Of a stretch of 8,841 nucleotides of DNA, positions 1 through 5,594 are shown piece after piece (position 1 is the stretch's first letter; each line of letters begins with the position of its first letter). The notes under the pieces were generated by a model. That model was not told where the DNA came from and made no database searches. It saw only the letters and a list, made by a program, of their open reading frames with translations. The translations under genes were made by a program, and so were the position numbers. This DNA comes from Chloroflexota bacterium. GTDB lineage: Bacteria > Chloroflexota > UBA6077 > JACQUR01. The stretch is taken from positions 1 to 8,841 of the forward strand of contig JACQUR010000487.1 of the NCBI GenBank assembly GCA_016210245.1. The letters run 5' to 3'.

Positions 1-35
1 CCCCTGGTCCCCGACCCCCGATCCCTGACCCCCGA
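1..35. repeat. Imperfect heptamer tandem repeat
   Basis: About five 7-bp units of the form TCCCCGA / CCCCCGA / TCCCTGA follow one another from the window edge to just beyond the stop codon of the metallophosphoesterase gene, which ends at 44. No hairpin or T-run is visible, so this is not an obvious intrinsic terminator. It resembles in kind the other short tandem repeats at 2108, 3842, 6991 and 7166. The array may continue outside the window. Confidence 0.6.
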
Positions 36-43
36 CCGCTGCC

Positions 44-781
44 TCACAGCTCGATCAGCACATACGGCTGCTTGGGGTTGACGCGACGCAGGAGCGGCAG
101 CGAGGCGTTGTAGACCGGGATGCCTTTGGCGGTCTTCCCCTGGGGAGTGCCGTAGTGGGCGTGGCCGTGGAACACGACCGAGGCACCGAAGTGGTCGATC
201 GGCTCGGCCAGGCGTGACGAGCCCAGGTAGGGGATGACCTCCGCTGGCTCGCCCTCGACTGTCTGTCGGATGGGCGCGTAGTGGAGCACGGCGACCGTGT
301 GCTCCGTGCGCAGGTGCGCCAGCGCGCTCTCCAGCCGCAGCGCCTCGTTGACCGTCTCGTAGACGAAGCGCTTGATAATCTCCTCGCCCCACGGCTGGAG
401 CATGCGATTGTCGAACCCGCCGGCGAAGCCCTTCACCCCGGCGAAGCCCACGCCATCGAACTCGTAGGTCTCTCCGTCGAGCACGCGCACCCCGGCCTGG
501 GCGACGATGCGCCTGACCTCGTCCTGTTGTCCGCTCTCGAAGTCGTGGTTGCCCAGCACGGCCACTTGAGGAATCTTGCAGGAGCGCAACTCCTCGGCCA
601 GCACTTCCGCCTGGTGCGGCAGGCCGTGGTCGGTCAGATCGCCGCACAGGACCAGGACGTCAGCCTTCTCGCAGATGTCGGCCAGCAGCTCGCGGTACAT
701 CCCGCTCGACGTCTCGCGAACGTGCAGGTCGCCTAGCGCGGCGATGCGGAGTTTCACCTCTTTCCCGTTCTTCCTGGCCAT
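44..781 (-). CDS. Calcineurin-like metallophosphoesterase
   Basis: A 245-residue protein with the complete set of calcineurin-like phosphoesterase motifs: DLH (D18, H20), GDLTDHG (D48), GNHD (N78, H79), a single His in VLHY (H167) and GHAH (H207, H209). These residues bind a two-metal centre that hydrolyses phosphomonoesters or phosphodiesters. The substrate cannot be read from sequence; relatives act on cyclic nucleotides, nucleotides or nucleic acids. No signal peptide is visible, so it is probably cytoplasmic. I chose the ATG at 781 because GAGG lies about six bases upstream and the DLH strand follows after 17 residues; the open frame runs on upstream to 1111 but that part is an out-of-frame reading of the nucleotidyltransferase gene. 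It is the last gene of a three-gene operon and its start lies inside the preceding reading frame, so translation is probably coupled. Confidence 0.9.
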   Translation of the reverse strand: MARKNGKEVKLRIAALGDLHVRETSSGMYRELLADICEKADVLVLCGDLTDHGLPHQAEVLAEELRSCKIPQVAVLGNHDFESGQQDEVRRIVAQAGVRVLDGETYEFDGVGFAGVKGFAGGFDNRMLQPWGEEIIKRFVYETVNEALRLESALAHLRTEHTVAVLHYAPIRQTVEGEPAEVIPYLGSSRLAEPIDHFGASVVFHGHAHYGTPQGKTAKGIPVYNASLPLLRRVNPKQPYVLIEL

Positions 782-1526
782 GGACACCTCGTAGCCGGAG
801 AGGGCGCACGTCTTGATAGCCCCACCCGGTGATGTCGGCCTCGTACTGCGTGCGTGAGAGCAGCGGGCCGCGGCAGATGCGCGCCGTTGGGGGTCGCGTG
901 TTGAGCTGCCGGTCCACCCTGGACAGCAACTCCTCCATGAGCCACCGCGGCACGACGTCGCGTTCGGAGGGGTAGGCGAAGCGGAAGTTGACCAGGTGAG
1001 CCAGCAGGACTTCCCAGTCCGAGTCCAGCCGCGCCAGCAGGCGCTGCCAATCGAGCCGTGCGCCCTGCTGGCGGATGATGTGCAGCACATCGGCCCCGTC
1101 GAACCGCTCACGTTCCTGGATGTACACCTTCGACCAGATCATCTCCTCCGGGGGCACCAGCTTCGCCATGTACCCCAGCACGTTGGCCCGGGGGGCGCGC
1201 TCCAGCCAGCTTTCGTCGACCGGACACAGGCCGTTGCCCGAGTTGAAGATGACGTCGACCAGCAGGTCGCCACAGAAGCCCTTGACCAGCCAGGTGGTAT
1301 CGGTGATCTCGGTCGTGCAGCCAGCCTCGGCCAGCACCTGGAGGATGCACGGGTAGTCCTCGGCTTTGCAGAACACGTCCAGGTCCTTGGTCCAGCGGAA
1401 GATGCCCGCGTACTCCCGCATCGCGTACGCGCCGCCGACCATGAACGGCACACCGCTCCCCACCAGGTGCTCCAGCGCCCTGGCGTAGAAGTGCTCCGCC
1501 TCGGTGGTGGGCACGGCCGGGTTCAT
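660..1526 (-). CDS. Nucleotidyltransferase-fold protein
   Basis: A 288-residue frame whose N-terminal half shows a nucleotidyltransferase fold: VGGAYAMREY (G31, G32), then TKDLDVF (D48, D50) and a third carboxylate in LLVDVIF (D91). These are the expected metal-binding acids of the Pol-beta-like/AbiEii-MNT superfamily, which transfers a nucleotide to protein, RNA or a small molecule; the target is unknown. The start codon overlaps the stop of the BON gene as ATGA (1526-1523), a classic coupling arrangement. The body continues through about residue 240 (GWGYQDVR). After that the frame overlaps the metallophosphoesterase gene for 122 bp and reads as a low-complexity Arg/Glu-rich tail (about residues 249-288), which is unlikely to be an ancestral part of the protein. 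The family assignment is good; the true C-terminus is uncertain. Confidence 0.8.
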   Translation of the reverse strand: MNPAVPTTEAEHFYARALEHLVGSGVPFMVGGAYAMREYAGIFRWTKDLDVFCKAEDYPCILQVLAEAGCTTEITDTTWLVKGFCGDLLVDVIFNSGNGLCPVDESWLERAPRANVLGYMAKLVPPEEMIWSKVYIQERERFDGADVLHIIRQQGARLDWQRLLARLDSDWEVLLAHLVNFRFAYPSERDVVPRWLMEELLSRVDRQLNTRPPTARICRGPLLSRTQYEADITGWGYQDVRPLRLRGVHGQEERERGETPHRRARRPARSRDVERDVPRAAGRHLREG

Positions 1527-2044
1527 CGCGCCGCCTGCTCAGCGATCTCCAGCTCCTCCATCACCTCGGCCACGCCCTCCACGCGCGCGGCTACCTCCTC
1601 CGCCGCGTCCGCGTCCTCCAGGGAGGGCACTCGGCCTCGGAGATGGACCACGCCGTCACGGACCACGACCGCGATGCGGAGGTCGGCGGTCAGGGCATCT
1701 TCGCGCAACTCGCGCACCACCGCCGCATGGATCTGCTCGTCGCCGGGCAGTTGCCCCAACTCGGTCTCGCCCTCAGCCCCGACGTCGTCCATGGAGGTAG
1801 GGGTGAACCCGCCCACCACCTCTACCCCTTCCTCCGCCTTCGAGGCAGGCGCAATCACCGGATCGGTCGGTGGGAAGTAGGGCTCGCCATCCTCTACCGC
1901 CTCGATGGGGTCGGTGGTCCCAACCTCGTCGGTGAAGTCGGGCTCCACCCCCTCGGGCAGCTCGTGGTCCACGTGGCCAGCCGGATAGGTGTGCTCGCGC
2001 CGGCCCCGTCGTTGGGGAGATTCCCACGTGCTCTCTTCGTCCAT
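1523..2044 (-). CDS. BON-domain protein
   Basis: A 173-residue acidic protein. Residues 1-100 are poorly ordered, rich in Glu, Pro and Gly, and contain a Pro-rich stretch EPYFPPTDPVI (54-64). Residues 102-167 form a BON domain: helix (IHAAVVRELRED), strand (DLRIAVVVRDG), strand (VVHLRGRV with the conserved Gly137), helix (DADAAEEVAARV) and strand (VAEVMEELEI). BON domains often bind phospholipid or cell-envelope partners, but there is no signal peptide here, so the protein is probably cytoplasmic. I chose the ATG at 2044 because a GAAGG ribosome-binding site sits nine bases upstream and the sigma-54-type promoter at 2100-2085 predicts a transcript start near 2074; the longer open frame from 2227 would begin upstream of that promoter. 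First gene of the operon, ending in an ATGA overlap with the nucleotidyltransferase. Confidence 0.82.
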   Translation of the reverse strand: MDEESTWESPQRRGRREHTYPAGHVDHELPEGVEPDFTDEVGTTDPIEAVEDGEPYFPPTDPVIAPASKAEEGVEVVGGFTPTSMDDVGAEGETELGQLPGDEQIHAAVVRELREDALTADLRIAVVVRDGVVHLRGRVPSLEDADAAEEVAARVEGVAEVMEELEIAEQAAR

Positions 2045-2084
2045 GCCTGCTACCTTCGTGCGCGTTCCTGTGAGGGGAGAGTGC

Positions 2085-2100
2085 GGCAAGATGCGTGCCT
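2085..2100 (-). promoter_or_regulatory. Sigma-54-type (-24/-12) promoter for BON operon
   Basis: Read on the minus strand the element is A-GGCACG-CATC-TTGC-C: GG at 2099-2098, ten bases, then GC at 2087-2086. It matches the sigma-54 consensus TGGCACG-N4-TTGC at 10 of 11 defined positions; the first T is A. The predicted start of transcription, 12 bases past the -12 C, is near 2074, giving a leader of about 30 nt before the BON start at 2044. It lies back to back with a second such promoter at 2211. No enhancer-binding regulator is encoded in the window, so function is inferred from the match and position only. Confidence 0.6.
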
Positions 2101-2102
2101 CT

Positions 2103-2137
2103 CCACGGGTTGGAGGTTGGAGGCCTCCAACCCGTGG
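2103..2137. repeat. Heptamer-based inverted repeat (14-bp arms)
   Basis: Perfect arms CCACGGGTTGGAGG (2103-2116) and CCTCCAACCCGTGG (2124-2137) flank a 7-nt centre TTGGAGG, which is itself a second copy of the inner arm and can pair alternatively as TTGGAGG/CCTCCAA. The 14-mer GGTTGGAGGTTGGA (2108-2121) recurs at 3842-3855, so this is a dispersed repeat family. It sits between the two divergent sigma-54-type promoters, three bases upstream of one and about 75 bp upstream of the other, so it could also act as a regulator-binding site. I cannot tell these uses apart. Confidence 0.75.
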
Positions 2138-2210
2138 CGAAACCGGCCCCTCCTGGCGGATTGGTGGCGAGGCGCGCCCGGCTCGCCGAATTGGCGGCTT
2201 CGATCTTCTT

Positions 2211-2226
2211 TGGCACGCTTCTTGCA
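2211..2226 (+). promoter_or_regulatory. Sigma-54-type (-24/-12) promoter for HTH/kinase operon
   Basis: TGGCACG (2211-2217), CTTC, TTGC (2222-2225), A: an exact match to the core sigma-54 consensus, with GG at 2212-2213 and GC at 2224-2225 separated by ten bases. Transcription would start near 2237, about 35 nt before the ATG at 2272. A sigma-70 reading (TTGGCA or TTGCAT as -35) leaves no acceptable -10 at 16-18 bp. The rest of the region contains the repeat at 2103-2137 and GC-rich sequence in which I see no gene. Confidence 0.68.
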
Positions 2227-2271
2227 TCGCGGACGGGCACTCTCATGCTTCGAGCGAGGTGACGAGGCGCG

Positions 2272-2475
2272 ATGGCAAGCGAGTACCTGACGCCCGAGGA
2301 AGTGGCCACTGCCTTGAAGGTGTCGTCCAACACCGTGCGCCTGTGGTGTCGCTCCGGGAAGATTCCGGCCTTCCGCTTCGGCGGGGTGTGGCGCGTCCAT
2401 CGGGCAGCCATGGAACAGGCGATTCGCAATCAGATCGGCGAGGCCCTGGTCGAGCCGATCGAGGTAGGGAGCTGA
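2272..2475 (+). CDS. Excisionase-family (MerR-like) helix-turn-helix protein
   Basis: A 67-residue protein that is almost entirely one winged-helix domain of the excisionase/HTH_17 type: YLTPEEVATALKVS forms the first helices, SNTVRLWCRSGKIPAFR the recognition helix and wing, and GGVWRVHRAAMEQAI the final strand and helix. Such proteins bind DNA; members occur both as phage or integrative-element excisionases and as small chromosomal regulators. No integrase is near, and the gene ends three bases before a PAS/kinase gene, so a regulatory partner role is more likely. A GAGG ribosome-binding site (2264-2267) precedes the ATG by four bases. The upstream sigma-54-type promoter at 2211 probably drives both genes. 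Confidence 0.85.
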   Translation: MASEYLTPEEVATALKVSSNTVRLWCRSGKIPAFRFGGVWRVHRAAMEQAIRNQIGEALVEPIEVGS

Positions 2476-2478
2476 GTC

Positions 2479-3183
2479 GTGGATGGAAGTTTCTCCGTCG
2501 CTCGGGCACCTCGCGGCTCCGTGGTGGAGCCGGAGGCGACCGCCGGGCTCGAGTCCATCTTCGAGTCGTTGCCCGACGGCGTGCTCACCTACGACTCGGA
2601 AGGAAGGGTCGGTCTCCTCAACGCCGCTGGGCGCCACCTCTTCGGCCTACCGGCCGACGCGCACCTGGCCGGGCTGAGCCACCAGGACCTGGTGGCCGTG
2701 CTGGCGCCCCGCTTCGCGGATGCGGACGCGGCCAGCGCTGCGCTGCAGCCCACGGGCAACGCAGCAGACCGACCGGTCGAGCTGGAGCTGGTCAACCCCC
2801 GCTGCTGGGTGCGAGCCCAGCGCTCGGAGGTGCAGGACCGGCAGGGACGCGTGGTCGCCCGCGTGCTGCTGCTCCACGATTGGACCGAGCGCAAGCTCCA
2901 GGAGCGGTACTGGGCAGAGTATCTGGCGGTCGCGGCGCACGACCTGAAGACGCCCTTGGCCAATGTCAAGGCCTACACCCAGCTCGCGCTGCGACGGTTG
3001 CGGCAGGTGCCGGCCGAGTCCGCCACGTCCAACGCGGCCGGGACGCCGCTGGAGCAAGCGCTCGGCTACCTGCGGACGGTCAACGAGGAGGCGGACAAGC
3101 TGACGCGGCTGATCACCGAGCTGCTCGAGTTCTGGCGCTCGGAGCAGGGCCACTCGAGGCGCTGCCAACCGCCGACCGGATAG
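2479..3183 (+). CDS. PAS-domain histidine kinase lacking ATPase domain
   Basis: A 234-residue protein starting at GTG, three bases after the HTH gene. Residues about 22-130 form a PAS sensor domain (LESIFESLPDGVLTYDSEGR near the start, VVARVLLLHDWTERK at the end). It leads into a HisKA dimerisation hairpin: H-box AAHDLKTPLANVKAYT with phosphoacceptor His154, and second helix EEADKLTRLITELLEFW. The protein then stops after a short Arg/Pro tail. The HATPase_c domain, with its N, G1 and G2 boxes and about 110-150 residues, is absent, and neither other plus-strand frame between 3150 and 3240 resembles one. It cannot autophosphorylate alone; it may be a decayed kinase or a sensor acting by dimerisation or as a phosphoacceptor. 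No transmembrane segment is seen, so a cytoplasmic sensor is expected. Confidence 0.8.
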   Translation: MDGSFSVARAPRGSVVEPEATAGLESIFESLPDGVLTYDSEGRVGLLNAAGRHLFGLPADAHLAGLSHQDLVAVLAPRFADADAASAALQPTGNAADRPVELELVNPRCWVRAQRSEVQDRQGRVVARVLLLHDWTERKLQERYWAEYLAVAAHDLKTPLANVKAYTQLALRRLRQVPAESATSNAAGTPLEQALGYLRTVNEEADKLTRLITELLEFWRSEQGHSRRCQPPTG

Positions 3184-3209
3184 CAGCCCCAGGAGAGCTG
3201 GCGGAGGGC

Positions 3210-3215
3210 TATAAT
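3210..3215 (+). promoter_or_regulatory. Perfect -10 hexamer upstream of thioredoxin gene
   Basis: TATAAT at 3210-3215 is an exact housekeeping -10 element in an otherwise GC-rich stretch, 23 bases before the TTG start at 3239. The position 17 bp upstream has no recognisable -35, so the promoter may be weak or activator-dependent. It lies just past the kinase stop codon, indicating that the thioredoxin gene has its own transcript. Confidence 0.5.
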
Positions 3216-3238
3216 ACTGGCCGAGCAGCGAGGTTCCT

Positions 3239-3841
3239 TTGAGCACGCAATCGGCCGGTGGCGCCGGCAGGACCTACTACGCAGCGCTCAGCACGCAACG
3301 CCCGGCGCTGGTCGGGGCGCTGCTGCTGGGCCTCGCGCTCGCCTGGCTGTTCCTGGGGGGCGGCCTGGAGGCGCTCGCCGGGCGCTCTGGGCTTCGCTCG
3401 CAGGAGGGCGCGGGCGGGCTGCCGGTCGTCGGGACGCGCGCGCCCTCGTTCTCGCTCGCCTCGGCCGACGGCCAGAGCATCGCGCTCCAGGCAGATGACG
3501 GCCAGCCCGCAGTCATCAACTTCTGGGCGACCTGGTGCGTTCCCTGCCGCACGGAGATGCCCACGCTGGAGGCGGCCTACCAGACCCACCGCGGCGCGGG
3601 CCTGCGTCTGCTGGCGGTGAACGTGCTGGAGGATCGGGAAGATGTGGTGCCCTTCGGCCGCGGGCTTGGCCTGACCTTCCCTCTGCTGCTGGACCCTCTG
3701 GGCGAGGTGGCTGCTCGGTACGGGGTGGAGGGCCTGCCCACCACCTTCTTCGTGGGCCGCGACGGGCGAGTGCTCCACATCCACCAGGGCGCGCTCAGCG
3801 CAAGCACGCTCGACGCCCAGCTCCAGCGCCTGCTGCAGTAA
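3239..3841 (+). CDS. Membrane-anchored TlpA/ResA-like thioredoxin
   Basis: A 200-residue thiol-disulfide oxidoreductase. Residues 23-43 are a single hydrophobic segment (ALVGALLLGLALAWLFLGGG), an uncleaved anchor that would place the catalytic domain outside the membrane. The thioredoxin fold follows: APSFSLASADG (68-78, the AhpC/TlpA entry strand), VINFWATWCVPC with the active-site pair C100/C103, and the cis-proline loop GLPTTFFVG (P167). Membrane-tethered proteins of this type reduce periplasmic or extracytoplasmic disulfides, for example apocytochrome c in ResA/CcmG systems. No cytochrome-maturation gene is nearby, so the partner is unknown. The start is TTG at 3239 with GCGAGG five bases upstream and a TATAAT box before it. 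The stop codon runs straight into a palindromic repeat. Confidence 0.87.
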   Translation: MSTQSAGGAGRTYYAALSTQRPALVGALLLGLALAWLFLGGGLEALAGRSGLRSQEGAGGLPVVGTRAPSFSLASADGQSIALQADDGQPAVINFWATWCVPCRTEMPTLEAAYQTHRGAGLRLLAVNVLEDREDVVPFGRGLGLTFPLLLDPLGEVAARYGVEGLPTTFFVGRDGRVLHIHQGALSASTLDAQLQRLLQ

Positions 3842-3884
3842 GGTTGGAGGTTGGATCCAACCTCCAACCTCCAACCTCCAACCC
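3841..3884. repeat. Heptamer repeat with perfect 30-bp palindrome
   Basis: Positions 3841-3870 are a perfect 30-bp palindrome centred on GGATCC, built from two copies of GGTTGGA facing copies of TCCAACC. Two more TCCAACC copies extend it to 3884, so the whole is 2 inverted plus 4 direct heptamers. It begins on the last base of the thioredoxin stop codon. As RNA it would form a strong hairpin and may end or stabilise that transcript, although the T-rich stretch (3897-3907) is too far away for a classic intrinsic terminator. It shares a 14-mer with the repeat at 2108. Confidence 0.85.
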
Positions 3885-3896
3885 AGACTGTCCGGC

Positions 3897-3925
3897 TTTA
3901 CTTTTCTGTCCGCGGCGCTTAACTT
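3897..3925 (+). promoter_or_regulatory. Weak candidate promoter before nuclease fusion
   Basis: TTTACT (3897-3902), 17 bp, then TAACTT (3920-3925) is the best sigma-70-like pair in the least GC-rich stretch of this gap. It matches at only 4/6 and 3/6. If used, transcription would start around 3932, almost on the ATG at 3935, and that ATG has no ribosome-binding site. This would make the mRNA leaderless. Confidence 0.25.
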
Positions 3926-3934
3926 TCGCCCTGT

Positions 3935-5413
3935 ATGCGAGGGCTCAGCTTCGTCTCGCTCGTCGTGGGCACCACCGGGCGCCACCCCTGGCGCGACCGC
4001 CTGGCCGGGATCGCCGCGGTGCGCGTCGCACGGGGGGCCATCGACGCCACCTACGCCACCGCGCTGGGCTACGCGGGCGGTAGGCCGCGTCGGTACGACG
4101 AGTGGGGCGGGATGGACGACCCCGACGCGGTGCCCACCTTTGCCGTGGTCGAGCCGGCGCTGCGCGAGTTCCTGGGCGCCTGGCCGCTGATCGGGCCGGA
4201 TATCCGCCTCCACCTGGAGCACCTGGGCTACGAGCTGAGCCGCCTGAACCGGCCCGGGCTCGCCAACCCGGCCCTGGACCTGGCCACGCTGGCCGAGCTG
4301 GCCCTGGGGCCGGCCGCCAGCCGAGACAAGCCCAGCCTGGCGCGGCTGGCCGAGCGATTCGGTCTGCCGCCCCATCGCTCGGGCGACCTGCTGGGTGAAG
4401 CCCGCCTGGCGGCCCGAGTCGCGCTCCGCCTGGCGGCGGCGCTCGACCCGGGCCCGTTCCCAACCCTGGAGGCTGTGCTGACCGCGGCCGATCACCCCCA
4501 GGGACGCCCGCTGCTCGACCCCGAGCGCTGGAGCCACCTGCCGGCCGAGCCAGGCGTCTACGTGCTGCGGGACGATCGCGGCCAGGCGCTCTACGTCGGC
4601 AAAGCCAGCAACCTGCGCAGCCGGGTCGCCGCCTACCTCGGCCACGCCGTCGCCGCGCCCCGGCGCATGGACGGTCTGGCCGAGGCAACCGCCGACCTGG
4701 AGGTGTACCCGACCGGCTCTGAGCTGGAGGCCAGCCTGCTCGAGCTGCGGCTCATCAGCGAGCTGCAGCCGCGCTACAACGTCCAGCGGCGCGTGCGCCC
4801 GCCGAGGCTGTTCCTGCGCGTCCACCCGGGTGAGGCCCGCCCTCGGCTCAGCCAGAGCGCCGAGGTCGGCGCCGACGGCGCCATGTACCTGGGGCCGTTT
4901 CGCAGCGCCAGCGCCGCCGCCCGCGCTCGCCGCCTGGCTGCCCAGGTGTTCGAGTTGCGGCTCTCCTCGCGGGCTGGCGCCAGCCCGGAGTATCGCACCC
5001 GCCTGCAGAGCGCGCTCCTGTTCCTGGCCGGCGAGCGCGGGGCCGCCCTGCGCGGCCTGCGCGTGCGGATGCGGGGCGCCGCCCGGGCCGGCGACGTGGC
5101 CGAGGTGGCTCGCCTGCGCGAGCTGCTCCGCGAGGCCCAGGCCTTCTCGCTCCAGGAGGCCGCGCTCAGCATGAGTCCCCACACCGATACCTTCCTGGCG
5201 TTCGACGGCCGCCAGGCCTACCTCGTCCACGCCGCGCGCCTGGTGGTGCGCCTCGCCGCGCCCTCGCTGGAGTCGGCTCGAGCCGCCCTCGCCCCCGCCC
5301 TGGCTGGCCTGGAGCGTCCCGCCCCACCGCGCCCGCTCGACGACGCTGCCCACCTCGTCCTGCGCTGGCTCAGCACCCGCGGCCCAACGTGGCGCCTGGT
5401 CCGCCTCCCGTAG
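3935..5413 (+). CDS. DEDD-exonuclease-like / GIY-YIG nuclease fusion (exonuclease site degenerate)
   Basis: A 492-residue protein with the DnaQ-like exonuclease plus UvrC-type GIY-YIG architecture known from actinobacteria. Residues 1-170 follow the DEDDh fold, but FVSLVVGTTG replaces the usual DxETTG (V10, G12), the ExoII Asp is His93, and the ExoIII region keeps His147 with Glu155 where Asp is expected. Residues 200-300 are a GIY-YIG domain with intact residues: Y209 (GVYVL), Y220 (YVGKA), R228, E270 and the PRYN motif (281-282). Then come a UvrC-like YLGPF segment and a UVR-like helical pair (about 355-395). UvrC's RNase H-like C-terminal nuclease is absent. Likely role: DNA incision in repair, with the first domain now structural. 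The start ATG lacks a ribosome-binding site; no better in-frame start fits the exonuclease strand. Confidence 0.85.
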   Translation: MRGLSFVSLVVGTTGRHPWRDRLAGIAAVRVARGAIDATYATALGYAGGRPRRYDEWGGMDDPDAVPTFAVVEPALREFLGAWPLIGPDIRLHLEHLGYELSRLNRPGLANPALDLATLAELALGPAASRDKPSLARLAERFGLPPHRSGDLLGEARLAARVALRLAAALDPGPFPTLEAVLTAADHPQGRPLLDPERWSHLPAEPGVYVLRDDRGQALYVGKASNLRSRVAAYLGHAVAAPRRMDGLAEATADLEVYPTGSELEASLLELRLISELQPRYNVQRRVRPPRLFLRVHPGEARPRLSQSAEVGADGAMYLGPFRSASAAARARRLAAQVFELRLSSRAGASPEYRTRLQSALLFLAGERGAALRGLRVRMRGAARAGDVAEVARLRELLREAQAFSLQEAALSMSPHTDTFLAFDGRQAYLVHAARLVVRLAAPSLESARAALAPALAGLERPAPPRPLDDAAHLVLRWLSTRGPTWRLVRLP

Positions 5414-5480
5414 GAACCGGTCCCGGAGGAATGGGCAGGCTTCCCCGCAGGTTCATCGTTCCGCGCCACCATAGGGAGGC

Positions 5481-5509
5481 TTGCGCGCCTATGTAGAATC
5501 CTACATAAT
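5481..5509 (+). promoter_or_regulatory. Candidate promoter of the toxin-antitoxin relic
   Basis: TTGCGC (5481-5486) and CATAAT (5504-5509) are 17 bp apart; the -10 matches 5/6 and the -35 matches 3/6. The inverted repeat at 5490-5507 fills the space between them and covers the first bases of the -10, as expected of an autorepressed operon. An alternative -10, TAGAAT (5494-5499), has no -35. Confidence 0.4.
5490..5507. promoter_or_regulatory. Operator-like inverted repeat
   Basis: TATGTAG (5490-5496) and CTACATA (5501-5507) form a perfect 7-bp inverted repeat with a 4-bp centre, AT-rich in a GC-rich genome. It overlaps a candidate -10 and lies about 85 bp upstream of an XRE antitoxin gene. 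XRE antitoxins of this class repress their own operon by binding such sites. The binding is inferred, not shown. Confidence 0.55.
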
Positions 5510-5594
5510 GAACAGAGCAGGCATGGAGGTCATCAAGCGCCGGCTCCGAGTCGCTGAACAGGACTACCAACACCGGATGGGAGGAAAGTGGTGA
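5508..5594 (+). pseudogene. Remnant C-terminus of Gp49/HigB-type toxin
   Basis: A 28-codon frame from ATG 5508 to TGA 5592-5594, overlapping the antitoxin GTG as GTGA. Its product is basic and helical; the core MEVIKRRLRVAEQDY resembles the last helix of phage-Gp49/RelE-like (HigB family) toxins that are encoded directly before this type of antitoxin. The catalytic core of about 80-90 residues is missing: the frame hits a stop at 5472 and the DNA upstream is the operator and nuclease gene. I read it as the stub left by a deletion between operator and toxin tail. It could instead be a small coupled leader peptide. It is judged by memory of the family, not by a search. Confidence 0.5.

Noticed and set aside
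1150..1170. GG-N10-GC spacing inside the nucleotidyltransferase gene resembling a -24/-12 element
   Set aside because: Only the GG and GC dinucleotides fit; the TTGC block is absent and the site is inside a gene with no start downstream.
2166..2187. GGCGAG / CTCGCC inverted repeat between the divergent promoters
   Set aside because: A 6-bp GC-rich repeat with a 10-nt centre is expected by chance here; noted only as a possible regulator site.
1989..3242. 417-codon open frame on the plus strand
   Set aside because: It runs out of frame through the divergent promoter region, the HTH gene and the PAS-kinase gene and has Arg/Gly/Pro-rich shadow composition.
3842..3910. Classic intrinsic terminator after the thioredoxin gene
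   Set aside because: The hairpin is strong but the T-rich stretch starts about 27 bases beyond it, so only a repeat with possible terminator effect is claimed.
3209..5353. 714-codon open frame on the minus strand
   Set aside because: It is antisense to the exonuclease/GIY-YIG gene, rich in Gln, Ala, Gly and Arg, with no recognisable motif. Long antisense frames are common in GC-rich DNA.
5425..5495. 22-codon frame after GGAGGA near the end of the nuclease fusion
   Set aside because: The ribosome-binding site abuts the ATG with no spacing and the peptide has no recognisable feature.
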